Assembly (NCBI GenBank): GCA_019914995.1
Contig: CM034139.1
Span: forward strand, 5,496,461-5,560,460
Reading direction: 5' to 3'
From: Acanthochlamys bracteata
Lineage: Eukaryota > Streptophyta > Magnoliopsida > Pandanales > Velloziaceae
DNA length: 64,000 bases
Shown here: piece by piece, positions 39,483-52,500 of the stretch
How the letters are laid out: the number at the start of each line of letters is the position of its first letter
How positions within the stretch are numbered: the stretch's first letter is position 1
Position numbers and translations under genes: made by a program
Notes under the pieces: generated by a model
Told to the model about the DNA's origin: nothing
The model's input: the letters and a program-made list of their open reading frames with translations, nothing else
Database searches by the model: none

Positions 39483-41697
39483 TCATGAGTTCACAACAGG
39501 GACTGCAGCTGAGTTCCCAAGGTAGTAGGCACGCTTGGGTCTCCATTCTGTTCGTCCCCTAACAATTTCAGGGCCATCCTCAAGGCGCAGAAGGTGCCCA
39601 CACTCATATCCAGATCCAGATGAACCTTCCTTGGACTCGGTTGAGACAGCAGTCAGAGACTGTACCACATTGTCTTTCCCACACTCCCTCCTATATTCCA
39701 GAGTCATACTAGCAAGCTCATGGCTTTCAAGAAGTGACATAGGGGCACTCTGCAAAGTGTAATGATAATATATGCAGATTTAAATCCAATTCTTAAAACA
39801 CAGATCTCACAGTTTACTTGTTAATCTTTAGATCAGCTAATTGTCCTTGAGCATGCATCAACATCGAATGCAGAAGATGTATCAGAGAAAGCATTTATTG
39901 TGCAACATACAAGAAAAAACGCATAATAAAATTAGGTCACAAAATGATTCTACTATCAAACAAGAACAAAAAGAAAGTGCAGCAGTAGACACTACCTCAA
40001 GAATCCAGCCAATATACTTGACGTTATTCACATGCTGGTTCACATCCAGATCACTCCACTTTGGCTGTAAGTTTCATATATGAGGCAAGCATAAATCAGT
40101 AGGGTGCAGAAAATCATGAGGAAAGAGACATGTGAACATATAAATGGCACTTCAAAAATTCTAAGCACGTACAGTCAACCCCTTTCTAACATAATCAGCA
40201 GTATCGTCATTAAGCTTGGGAAGTTTTCTGTTGTCTTCATCCACAATAGCAGTACGCTCCACGAAGTACGGCTCAATCTCTGCCCTGACTTTGTCTGGTA
40301 TTTTTGAAAGTTTCCTTGTGAGCTCATTCATCACAACCCATACGCTACATGCCCCAACCAACACAAAAGTTCAGAATAGAAATAACTGCATAAACCGACC
40401 TTAACCCTTCACTTATTTTCATATACGACAATACTATAACCAACTTGAAACATGTTAATTTAATGCCAACCTTGTCGCTCTCATGATTGTCTTTCCAGAT
40501 TGACGATCACGGACATGCCAATCACGCCGCATCCCATTCTTTCCTGACGAACCTACCCACGTGTCAACTTCAACAACATCTCCCCTGCAGATAGTTTTTA
40601 AAATCGTCAAATAGATTTTAAAATCGTCAAATAGTCCAGATGAGTGAAAAGTTATTGGCATTTGACAAAGTTAAGTAGGACCAAGACAAAAATACATGTA
40701 TTGTAATTTTAGTAAACATAATGATGATAATACTGTTGTTGCCATAGAGGATTATGTTATACGGCGAAGTGGCAATTTTAAATATTTAGATTAGATTATG
40801 CATAAGGAAGAATTAAAAAAAATATTATGCATAGCATTATAGCATTAAATATAAGACTGAGTCTGCTAAGTCTTATACACGAGCTATCACGAGAACACTT
40901 CAAATTTTTGGCAGCATGAAAGATACAGCGTGCACGTACAAAAGAATAAGTTACACAGGGCTTACCAGGAAGGATAGTGTTCAATAAGAACCTGCATCTT
41001 GGTCACCACCCATATTAGATTTCGTTTACTCATCTCGGGTGTAGAACCAAAACCATCACCCATCAGGCCAGCACATCGCACATGATTCAGTGCTGTCTCC
41101 TGTGTATAAATGAATGCAAGGAGGATCAAATGCCATGAACTTATGATACTCAACATTGAACGCCTCAAGCATCCTAGATATCCAACTAACCTGCAAGTGA
41201 TTCATTAATGTCTCTATAGAAGCCGTTCGATCAGCACCAATCTCATATGACCTTATGGAGAAGTTTTGCGTGAATGTTAGCCCACCCTCTACAATCTTTC
41301 CAAGGCTAAGCGCATCGACAAGCATGTCAGGTCGCTTAGGCTTCCAATCGGGTAGAGTCCATTGCTTCTCAGCAGCCAAAAACACTGTCGTGATGGCCGC
41401 AAGGAGCACGCTCCAGTCAGGGAGTTGGTTGTAAAATGTTCGCGGTGCAGAAGAAGCATCATCCTTGCTTTTTGAGGTATCGGTCTTGAAGCTGACCTTT
41501 GTACCATTGACCTTTGGAACAGCTTGAGCATTAGCTTTAACCTGCAGTCCACCTGAAGAAGTGGGAGGTTTCGCTACAAAGCCTCTAGCATCTAAGCTGT
41601 CAGGGGTGCCACCCAACGGTGATGAGGCTTTGGATGCAGGGGTTGAAGATGAAGGTGGGACAGGAAACAATGCCGAAGCAGCGACTGAAGCAACCAT
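39483..41697 (-). CDS. FATB: Palmitoyl-acyl carrier protein thioesterase, chloroplastic (FATB)
   Basis: Six exons (41191-41697, 40966-41099, 40471-40584, 40173-40344, 39996-40064, 39483-39749) encode 420 aa. The N terminus (MVASVAASALFPVPPSSSTP) is a plastid transit peptide, followed by the FATB-specific hydrophobic segment LPDWSVLLAAITTVFLAAEKQ (about 97-117). Two hot-dog domains follow. The catalytic residues are visible: Asn318 and His320 in DVNQHVNN, and Cys355 in YRRECGKD. These correspond to the residues I recall as N315, H317 and C352 in Arabidopsis FATB. The enzyme releases mainly palmitate from ACP in the stroma and so controls saturated fatty acid export for membranes, waxes and oil. 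The gene appears intact. The start at 41697 is preferred to an in-frame ATG at 41724 because the conserved transit peptide begins MVA. Confidence 0.96.
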
Positions 41698-43120
41698 GAT
41701 TAAATTCAAAGGCTTTCGGAACAATATCTAAACGATCGATGCTGGTCTCTTGATCAAAAATTCAAAATCCTTCTGAAGGAAAAGAAAAAGAAAGAAAAAC
41801 TTTTGTTAGCAGTATCCAAAATTTTTGGAGTCTGATAAAGCAAAGATATAATAATGAATCATTCCAATAGCATAACAATTCAACCATCCCGAATGCAATA
41901 AATTAAATTTAAATGCATCGCAAACAAACTCTACAGCTTCTTATAAACAAACAAAAATATATCCACTTAAAACTGGCAAAGACCAGAATTTGAAGGCTTA
42001 GTTGTCGGCAACACCTGCTAAGAACACATCACAAACTACGAATACTTACAGAAAAAAGAAAGGAATTTAAAAATTAGAAAAGTTAGGTACAACATTGCAA
42101 AACGAAATTCAAAAAGAAAAGTCATAGGACCACCTAAAGCAACACGTCTAACTATAAGAATAGAAACTATTATTATTATTGAAAATTTGAATAGTAAGAA
42201 ACTAGGGCAATAATAAATAATAATAAAAGCATAAAAGGCAATCAAATGGCGATGCACCAGCTAGATCGAGATGCACAATTTCCATCTTTACACAGCAAAA
42301 AAAACAGCCTAGTAACAAGAAGGTTTGCACATTCTTAAGCATAAAAACACAAAAACATGAATTTCATCGAAGCAACGATTTACAGAGTTCTAATTAGACT
42401 GAAAGATCACTGCTTCATGAATTCCGTATCCATAAAAACAGACCCAAATTCCTAAAAAAACAGAAACAAAAAAGCTAATTCTTTTTATCGAAAATCAGAA
42501 CGGCATGAATAGAACGCAAAAATAGCCAACCATAAACAATCAAAAAACCAAAAAAGCTTCAGAGATCAACGATATACAGAACCCCAAATTGGTATTAAAG
42601 ATCACTCCTCTACGAATCTCAAGTCCATAAGAACATGACCCAAATTCCTAAGACCCACAAAACAAACGAATTTTTCCCTAAAAATATAGAACAACATGAT
42701 AAAAAATGCAAATTAAAAGCAAAAATTAAACAACCAACACCCCAAAACTCAATACAAAAATCGTTCTTTTAAAAATGCTTTGTTCAAAATAAAACTGACC
42801 ACATCCCAAACACTACAAAAACAAACAAACAAACACACACACACACACAGAGTCAAATGAATTAAGAAAAAGAACCATCAGCATAAATGATTTTATGTTT
42901 TTAAAAAACATTAAAAAAATACACCTTCGCTTTATGAAATGCAGCTCATTTTGTGAATGAACAAAACAGATCAAATCAAAGCTTTCCCCTGTCCCTTTCT
43001 CTCTCTCTCTTACCAATCTATAAACGATTAGGGTTTGCAATGGAGAAGAGAGAGAGAGGGTGGTGGAAAGCAGGCACCTTTCTTCCTCGCGAACCGGGGC
43101 GGTTTGTTTAAGGGACAAAT
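41698..43120 (-). other. FATB 5' leader with a long intron
   Basis: On minus, AAAG then GTGCCTGC at 43078/43077 is a donor, and TTTTCCTTCAG just before 41772 is an acceptor, defining an inferred leader intron of 1305 bp (41773-43077). The interior is AT-rich and has a (CA)n microsatellite at about 42833-42849. Leader introns are frequent in plant FATB genes. No coding sequence was seen in it. Confidence 0.55.
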
Positions 43121-43998
43121 GTAATCACCCGTTCACGGAGCGGTTCCCAAACACATTATTTTCTGTTCTAATTTTAATTTATTTTCTCTTGCTAGCGCCA
43201 GCCAAGCCTAATGTTCTCTCTTTGTCTATATAAATGTTTTTTAATTGACCATATTACCCTTGTGTTTATAAAAGAGAAGGATCCAGAATGCTGTCTAATT
43301 CTTAATTTATTATCTAAATTAATTTTTGTATGATCGTCTACGTAGAACAATTGGACTGGAAAGCCGAAAATTTGGAAGTGTTTACGATATAAATTTTTTA
43401 AAATAAAATTATTCAATAATATACAGCAAAATATAACTTTGTTATTTTTAAATATAATTATGATAATATACATAATTTTTATGAGGTATAAAATAATTAT
43501 TTATATAAGAGTTCTATAATATATATTTTAATATTATTAATTTTTTAAAAGTATGAATTATTAAAAATTTGATAAATTATTTAGTTGAAATGATTATTTT
43601 AACTGCAATGAGAAATGTCTCCTTATTATTATTATGATATGAAGTTTGTAAGCAACACATAAAAAGACAAATCAGGAAGTAATAATTAATGTGCTTGTAA
43701 ACATTTGCCAAACACCAAATCCTTGTAAATTCCTTCTTCTTCAACTCCAAATCAGACACTGTTTCTTCGCCAGAATTTCCAAAGTAAACAAACCTCTTGG
43801 ACCACTTCATCATTAACAAACAATAACTACAAACATGCTCTCTTTTTTCTGGATAATTGCAAGATTATCATAACATGCCAAGCAGTTCTTCACTTGCAAA
43901 CATTCAAGAGTTCCGTTTCATTGACTTTTATGAGCAAAATGCGTGGAAAATAACTCTGCTTCTCTTTCAGCTGCAGTTTCCACGAACCTTCTAAAGTT

Positions 43999-44094
43999 TT
44001 ACACTGAGTTTGCTTCAAATTCAAGCTTGAATGAGACCTTTCCCGCAATATTTGGATTTACAATCGAATTAGCTCGGGCTGGTGCATCAAACTC
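43999..44094 (-). other. Coding-like terminal exon, protein not recognised
   Basis: After an acceptor-like CTGCAG on minus, the frame reads EFDAPARANSIVNPNIAGKV, then SFKLEFEANSV and a stop (43999-44001). Codon use and composition look like real protein, but I do not recognise the family. Two further minus-strand open stretches lie upstream: at about 44170-44240 (AILYHGLLQKGAKDGLMKSC) and about 44740-44910 (GPPPVLGTWWIESNYDKVLA and on). They could be remnants of one gene or extended 3' UTR of the FRS gene. Confidence concerns coding nature only. Confidence 0.3.
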
Positions 44095-45391
44095 CTGCAG
44101 TTACGTGTTGGCTTCAGACTAAGAACAAGTTTAATGTGGAACAATTTCTTAAAGGCTTCTGATGATTGGTTCTCAGCAAGACTTCATTAATCCATCTTTA
44201 GCTCCTTTCTGAAGCAAACCATGATATAGAATTGCAACTGCACTTGACTACTCAGTCACCTGCATTACAAGTTAGTTCTAGATGTCAGCCCTCAGTGTCA
44301 ACAGTTCGATCATCATGAACAATAGAATCCATAACTAGCGATAATGTATCAGTATGATGTCAATAGACCAACTTACAAAAGTATAAAATCCGTTCTGCAG
44401 CAGTCTTCCGTTTAGTTGCAATAAGTGGTGCATGATAGTTCAAGGAAAAAGACAATACAACTAAAGATCAAACAGTCAGAATATCATGTATGTAGAATAG
44501 ACCATTATCATGTGATGTGGTTAGAAACTTTGAGTGCCAAGTGGTTCATCAATCACCACACAGTTTGCCAATCCTTGGGAGCAATATGAAGTTGGCAGAA
44601 TGCAAGGTTGTATGGACATTCCACCTAAATTTTCTGTTGCATAATGTTGTCAAAGCCAACTGTTCGATTATGAGAGAGACCTGACTCAGCGTTAATCCCA
44701 CATCAATATAGAATATTAGTAGGCAGAAATCTCACCTTGATGTTGGAACTTGGAAGCTATGTGAACATAGTAAACTTCCTCCATGACTAAACAAAATTTG
44801 CATTCTCTCAAGCAGGCTATGAAGGTCCTTTCAATAGCCAGCACCTTGTCATAATTGGATTCTATCCACCATGTTCCCAGCACTGGAGGTGGCCCTACAA
44901 TAACTCTGTCACAGCAAGGTGTATGCAGATTCCATAATGTCTCTCTTTTAAAATCTATTGGCAGAAAGCATTTCTATCTTCAAATCAAGGGAGTCATATA
45001 TTGACTGGAGCACCTTTTTGCATGCTATGTCAGTTCAATATTTCTTATTATCAGAATAACCATAAACCTCGTTGCCTAAAAGTCATGAAGTTTGCCCAAA
45101 ATCTTAATCTTACATAGTAGGACTTAAGGATTTTGAAACGGAAAGCTTTTAGTCATGACAAGTAATTATTGTGCTTTAACTACAGAATGAACCAAACATA
45201 TGACCTTTTCACAGCAGTCAATTGTATGTTGAAGAGACGATACTTACTCGCTCTTGTGTGCATCCTTGAAATAGTTCAATGCTTCTGTACGATGCCTCCA
45301 TTTCCCCTGACCTTTAAATGGTTAAAAAGTCATTTAAGGCCTCTTGCATTTGACAATTCATGTCAACTATACCACCCTGTATGCTACAACT
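44095..45391. other. Spacer downstream of the FRS gene
   Basis: 1.3 kb between the FRS stop codon and the coding-like exon. Apart from the two open minus-strand stretches noted with the 43999-44094 feature, I see no recognisable gene, RNA or repeat. Confidence 0.35.
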
Positions 45392-47798
45392 CTAAGTTTC
45401 ATCACTTGTCGGCATGTCCCTTACATGCATTAGGAGCTTGCTGATATGCCGCTGGACATAACTGAAACGATCTTTAGTTATTGCTGATTCTTGAATAACT
45501 ATCGAAAGAAGGGACTGCAGTGCTAGGCAACGATACTTGTAACCAGTGCTCTTAGGGAACAAGGAGCTCTCTCGACGCCATCGAATCAAAACATATTTAT
45601 CTGGAAGCTGAAAAACATTTTTCAATGATAAGACCCGCAAAGCATGCCCACATAATATACCTGAGGTCTCAAACTCTTTGCAGCTGCAATGAATCTCTTT
45701 TTCAGATGTAATATACCTTACAAAATTACCACCATCAGTCTTAAGATGGTGGCGTATGAGATAAGTACTATTCGATGCCTCAAAAGCTGCATACTGAGTA
45801 GAGGCAACAATTTCTTTCTGGAACTTTTGGAACGCATGATATGTAAGAATTTGTGCTGCATGTTCTTCAATGGGAGTGCACGATTTGATTTTGACATTCT
45901 GATAGCTCTGGCGTATTACTGCTTCTTCTGCTGCTTGGTTTAGTAAATCTATCCCAACTGCAACCTACACGAAGTAAACATTTCAATGAGGAATTGAAAA
46001 GATTGCACTACAAAGATCAAAGCAACGAGAGACAACCTGGTTCACAAAATCCTTAAGCCTTGTCTCTGAGTTTAGGAACTCTTTGAAAAACGCTTGAAGT
46101 GAAATAGAAAAATCAGCTGGCAATAAACTGAGGAATGAGCCTCTCAAATAGGATGAAGCCCAATAGTTCCTGTTGTATGAGAGTATTGCTATATGCCTAT
46201 CTGTGGTAAGTCCAAAGTCTATGACCAGTTGACTCCATTGATGTTCAAATTCATCCACGTTCTCCAACTGATATATTCTACTAAATTCAGTCATGAATTT
46301 GTCATGTTGAGAACCAAGAGATGCAGCAAACCAGCCTGATAATTTAGATATAATGTTCCATATACAGAATGCATGCTTGGTGCCTGGAAATTCACTTGAT
46401 ATAGCATCCTTCAGACTGAAGTCCATATCCGTCAGCATTGTAAGTGGTATTTTCTCTTCCATGAGCCTCACAAATGCCTGCAGAAATTCAGAGAGACATC
46501 GTTAGGCAAAAAACAATACAAAAGCAAAGTACTCACCAGTATATAAGCATGCAAATGAAAAAATGTGGATTTGGTTTGCTCCATCACAGTTGAAAAGGTA
46601 TGAAGGCTTTGAGGAGTAACAATTTCAATAATTGACATAACTCCTCAAGGGAGACAAGTTCCATTCCAGAAACGGTCTGTTGTTGATCTGCTGTAAATGA
46701 ACTAAAGAGGGAGTCCAAAAACAATACAAAGAGAAGCTAGGTTTAGATGTGACTATAAACCTGCAAAGCCCATGCAAATGAACGAGGCTTGTCATCTTGT
46801 AATAAAACACAGCCGAAAAATATTGTATTGCCATAGTTGTCCAACCCAAACCAAACTCCAAAAATCCTTTCGTACGTGTACAGATGATATGTAGTATCAA
46901 ATATTACAACATCCCCATACACTTTGTATGCTTGAATTGAATCTGGATACGACCAAACAATGTGCTCAAGCTCATTATTTGCATCCAGTGTAAATTCAAA
47001 CCGAAAATCAGAGAGCTTATCTTTCATTGCTTTGCAAGCCATCAAAAGCTCGGAACCTTCATTCTCACTATTGATGTTCTTCAAAGATTGAAGAAAATTT
47101 CTTAGGTCCCTCTCTGTGAACGTCAACTGCCCTTGTTTCAGTCCTTTCTCCATTTCAAGAGCCCTCATGATAAGATTTACGGTGCAACCATTCTTTGTGT
47201 AATACAATATCCTTTCACGATCAAAAGGGGATATACTACGATAAGCAGGGAGATGTCGCACTTCTTCATTATCCAAGAGTTCATGGTTATGGTCATTACT
47301 AAAATGAACCACAACCCATTGAACTACACCTTTTGAAACAATTTTTTTAATGATCATCTGTGCTTCACATTTGCACCTTGAAGATTTCTTGTTTCTTTGG
47401 CGTTTCAGTTCTGCTGTTTTCCTAGGCAATGATACACCAGCCCGGTGACAAACAAGTTCCCGTTTATAAACCCCAAGCGGATGTTCTGCATTTCCTTTTG
47501 AGCGCTCTCGCCTGATTGCAAAACCCTTCCTGCGGGCAAAGTTAGTATAGTACTCCTGAGCTTCATCATCACTTTGGAAATACTGGCCTACATACGGAGA
47601 TGGGATATCTATAGACTCTGCACTAGAAGTTAAGTGAGAAGTTTGTGATGTTCCTCGCAGAATGGCTTGTTCTCCTGTTGGTTCCAGAGGTAAGCATTCC
47701 TCATCTCCGTACACTCTTATATAACAATGTTCGTCCCCACATGGACATCTTCTTCTTTGAGTCAGGCATCCTTTACTCCTCGCAGAGAGTTTTGTCAT
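45392..47798 (-). CDS. FRS11: FAR1-related sequence protein, FRS11-like
   Basis: Three coding exons (46761-47798, 46037-46477, 45392-45964) give 683 aa, against about 680 for FRS11 (At1g10240) as I recall. The order of domains is typical: a FAR1 zinc-finger DNA-binding domain (about 80-175, with VCHRAG, RCKCEA and FSNDHNHEL supplying the C2H2 ligands), a domesticated MULE transposase core (about 230-450, with IFDTTYHLYT and MLTDMDFSL), and a SWIM zinc finger CSC...CGH at Cys586, Cys588, Cys598 and His600. FHY3/FAR1 relatives are nuclear factors descended from Mutator-like transposases; FHY3 and FAR1 act in phytochrome A signalling, while the role of the FRS11 group is poorly known. All zinc ligands are present. 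An untranslated first exon probably lies near 48700-48860. Confidence 0.9.
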
Positions 47799-49589
47799 CT
47801 TCCTTAGTAATTGTATAGTACTGCAGTACCTGGAGGCAACATAACAATAAGTACCACTAAAATATGCAACTTTTTTAGGAATCAATAGCGAGGCACTGAG
47901 GTTCCAAAAGTAAAATCTTTCAAGTATTATCAATCTACCAGACCACTGATGTTCCTAATATTTATGATATCTAGAACGTTTATGAAAATATAGTAACACC
48001 AAACTTCTTCTGTCTATGATGTCATATACTACAAAAATGGTTAGCATCTTATGCTTATGACGTTTAGAAGGTTGATCACTACGACACCAGATCATAAAAT
48101 TTCTCGTGTGAAGGAAGCAAAAAGTAGACCGAAAAGCAAAAAAATAACGTACTCAACATATACGAAGAATCACTACATGCATATGTGATCCATGAAGTCT
48201 ACGCATAACACAAGCAGTACAAAAACAAGGAAGATTGTAAGGAGCCACAAACAAATTTTGGTACATATCAGCATAACCATGAAATGACATGGCGAATCAT
48301 TGCAAGCATATAAACCTCACAGAGTGCCCATAATTGCACAGTTCTACTACTTAGAAGCTCTATAAGCTTTCATTCAACTATGTCGTTACTTATCTATGAG
48401 ATTTCTCCCTATTCTAATGAAAAGTAAACAGTTATAGAAACTAAAAATTTCATCCTTCAAAGAAATGTTCTTCTCTCTCAAGACTGACTATGAAATATCT
48501 TCCAATTAAAATCTAGAAGTAAGCAAGAAAGTGCATAAAAAACTGCATCTTAGAAGCAAAAAGTTTCCGTTATTTTCTGTTCTAATGCTTGCTTTAAAAA
48601 ATATCACGATTCAAATGAAATCAAACAATTCAAAGAACCAAAGATCTGATCTTTTAGATTGAAATCTAAAGTAAAGAAACAAAGAAGCGAAAAAACAAAA
48701 TGAAGAAGAAATTAAATTTCTTGCTCTTGGAGTTCAACGTAAAGAGTACAGAAAGAAGAAACCGGCAATCTACAGAACGATATTCAGACCCCTTCAAACA
48801 CGAGAGAATCACACCAGAGATAGAACGTAGCCAGTCAACCCTCAACTGAAACGATGGCGGACACAATCGAGGGGTGGAAATATCTAAAGATCCATTCTTA
48901 TAACGGACCGATTACAAACTAGGCCCATTAATGGGCCGCGGCGCAAATATATTATCTTCCTTCATATTAGTACGACAGATTAAAACATGCAGAACACCTG
49001 CTTGCTCGACTCTAGAAAAGAACAATATGTATAAATGAATTGAATACACTTAAAATCTTCTTATTATTCCAGAGTAAACGACCAATGTTTACATGTCCGT
49101 AGCATTTCCATGAATAAGTACTACAATTTTAGCCGAGACTTGTCGATGACTGCAGGAGATTACATGTATCAAAACTTCTTCCAGACACAGGACAGAACAA
49201 AATATAACAATAGATAAGTGGTGCGAAAGGAATACCAACCACTGACCGGAAACTTCTAACTAAGCTGTGTATCTGTCTTAACCAGTTACGCGTCAAACTC
49301 ACCGATATTGCCAACTGCAAGACATTAGGGTTTGCTCCACCGCCAACTTCTGAAGTAGTTGTACACTATTGGAACATAACGGCTAATGTCAAAAATAGGT
49401 AAGCCACCTGCTAGCAGCTCTAAACCCACAGCAGCAAACTGCAGCTCCAAATGGAAGCCAGACGCCTTGCTCGTTGGATCAACTTCTGATTTTAAGTATA
49501 TGAATAATGCTACCGTTTAAAGAATTCATTGGCTTTCCTTTCTTCTTGTTGATGTGTGAGATAGGCCCAAGAAGAGACTGTGTTGCATC
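47799..49589. other. FRS leader/intron and NAA15 3' region
   Basis: The acceptor-like CCTCCAG at about 47830 (minus) suggests a leader intron for the FRS gene, with an untranslated exon near 48700-48860. From about 49050 to 49589 the sequence is likely the 3' UTR of NAA15. No additional gene was found. Confidence 0.4.
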
Positions 49590-52500
49590 CTAAATCTTCA
49601 TGTCTTTCAAGGCACGCAATCCATTCATAGGGTTCGTGTCACTGCTATTAGTTTCTTGATAGTTCACAACTCCATTATCAGTTGTATTTGATATGCTGTG
49701 ACTAACTGAGTGCACAACAGCAGAGCTGAACCGGCCTTCAAAATATGTCGAGTATGGGAAATACTGTGCGCATCGAACTTTCCATTCTGCAGCAAATCAT
49801 AAGGTCATTTCTGAACAAATTTCTCATCGAGGACATGCAATAGAAGACTAAGACTAGAGTATAATATTCATGAAACTATTGATGGCTAGTAACTGCCTAC
49901 ACAAAATTGGAGTTACATGAAAATGCTTCATGAGAGTTGGAATCAACAGGGAAGCATGCACCCCCATGACTTAGTACTGACTGCTTAATTTTCTTTACAT
50001 AGTGATGGACATCTCCTAATGTTGCAGAAACAAGCAAAGACAGCAGACAAGAGCTTGTGGTGGTGGCAATTGCACTAAATTATGAAGTATACTTACTCGT
50101 CGCAGCATCATGGTCTTCCAAGACTGAGTTGATCATCTTGTGGACTGCTATGCAGTCATCAAGTGCCCACATTCTAACAGGCCCCAGAGCACTGTTCCTG
50201 CAGACATCAAAGAAAACGTTCAAGGACAAACATTCTTTTTAAAATTAAATTCAAGGATAATCCTCCAGAGTATCCAAATTCAAATCAACAAAATCAATCT
50301 CAAGCGTGGCATACCCTGGTGCTAAGTTATTTTTAATGTCTTCAATCAACTTGACTGCTTCAGATTTCCTTTGAGGCTCCAATACATAAATCATTTCTGC
50401 AACTGCTGCTCTGTGCATCAAAGAATCTGCACACCAGAAGCATACTCGTCAAGAATACAACAACAACGCAAGCATTATATGTTTTCAAGATAAAAGAACA
50501 GACTCAAGGCACCTTTATGCTTCTCAAGGAAAGAGTGATTCACGTCAACGAGTGATTTCCCTTCCAATTGACTGCAAATGAAGAACATTCCAGTAAATCC
50601 AACTTGCAAACACTATTAGTAAAGACAACTTTTGAAAAAATGCTTGTTATTTGTAACCTTATATTTGACCGTTCTTCATCTAAGACTTTCCAAATCAACT
50701 TCTCTGCTTCAGTAACTGGATCTGGATAGCTGCCTAGCTTGTGAAAGAATCTTATCTGCAGGAATAACATAAAACAGTATTCTCAATGGTTTGGAATAGA
50801 ACAATCCTCAAGAGAAACTAAGGATCAGATCATAAAAGTTGTATTCTAAAACAAGGATGTACTAGCTAACCCCACTAATCCCTACAAACATCAAGTTAAC
50901 TGTCACACTGTCATAATTTCATAAAAAAGCCTTTTCTGGCAATGAGATAGACTTAGAATTCAGAAGTCAAGTATCAAGGATGATCCCCCAAACAAACCTG
51001 TCAATAAGCAACTGACAGTCTAGACACCCAGGAGTTATGTGTTTCTATCCAAAAAGCACATCTTCAAGTAATCAATATAATAACGGATAATGCTTCGCAT
51101 AAATCAAGATCCAGTATAAATAATAAAATACAACTTGGAGCAGCAGAACTGCCAGGGAGATGGCATACCAAGCACCTATGGGAGTCAGGGCTGTCCTTGT
51201 CCAATTTAAGCAACTGCTTTACAGCCTGCAAAGTAGAAGTTATGTTATGTACAGCCTAGACAGTGAAATACAAAATTACATATCAACCCACAATGAAATT
51301 GAGGGTCATCTAAACATGACATTTTGTTAGAATACAGCCTCTAAAGTAGGAGAAGTTAGGATACAGTCCCAACTCTCAAGTCCTGTCATTGGGAAGATGC
51401 CAAAATAAAGCACTCTATATCATTAAAAAAAGTCCTAATAATAAGTCATAACCCTATTCTCGAGTTCAGAGTGCAGAGTTTTCACATTTAAAAACAGCGA
51501 GTAAAGACAAAAAAGTAGTTATTTACCTCTCTAAACAGAGAGATGAAAAGAGGAAATGCAAAAGAAAAATGAGAGGGTGCATACTTTGAGCTTGCAGAAA
51601 TGGATAAAACAAAAAAGTAGTTAACCATTATCAACACGAAAGGAAATACACAGTAAAACAGGATGCGCGACCAGAAGCAAACAGAAAAGAACCATGCATA
51701 AGTAAGCACAATGAAGTTAATTGTACCTGAAAAGCAAGTAAAATTTTCTGTCTTCGCATATACAACTCAAAAGAAAGAAGATGCGTCTCCAAAGACTTAG
51801 CTGAATTATTCTGAAGCAACTTTAGATACTTTGTAGCCTCCAATAATGGATCTTCAACCTGCTTTCAATGAGCAGTCATTTCAAGAATATCACCATCAAT
51901 CCTTTTTATAACAAATGTGTCAAATGCCTCATGGCATCTGCTCACGTCAGATAAACGTGCAAATAAAATTATTTTCCTTCGTGATGTTCAACTATGTGTT
52001 ATAGATGCATTTAGGATATTTCAAATTTTGCAATTTACTTGATGCACTGGAGTGACATAAAGAAAGCGAGACATGTCCATTAATTGATTAAACAATTGGT
52101 GAAGTTATTATATAACTAAATCATTGCTCAGTTCTTTAAATTGCAAATTAAAAATGATATCTATCTAACTCATTGTACCCTCTGGAGCTATAAAGCTTTA
52201 TAGATTGTTCAGAGCTTTCATGGATTTTCAGGGCTTCTATTTAGACTGTGCACTTAGGTTTGGACCTTATATAGGTTTCTGTTGCTCCACCATACGCTGA
52301 GGTGCCACTATCTGCTTCAGGACGGAACAACACTGAGTGCTGAAAAATATGTCAGGCGCAATCCTGCGATCTTCTTAAATCTCTACTGAACTCTAACAAC
52401 CATGAATGTGGGACAAGTGGGTACACAAGCTACTTGATGCCAGTAAACTATGATAGGATGGATCCATTTTTCTGAAGCAATTTCTGAACATAAATAGGGA

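Noticed and set aside
40595..40634. Tandem repeat of TTTTAAAATCGTCAAATAG in a FATB intron
   Set aside because: It is a real two-copy repeat of about 20 bp but ordinary intronic slippage, outside the splice sites.
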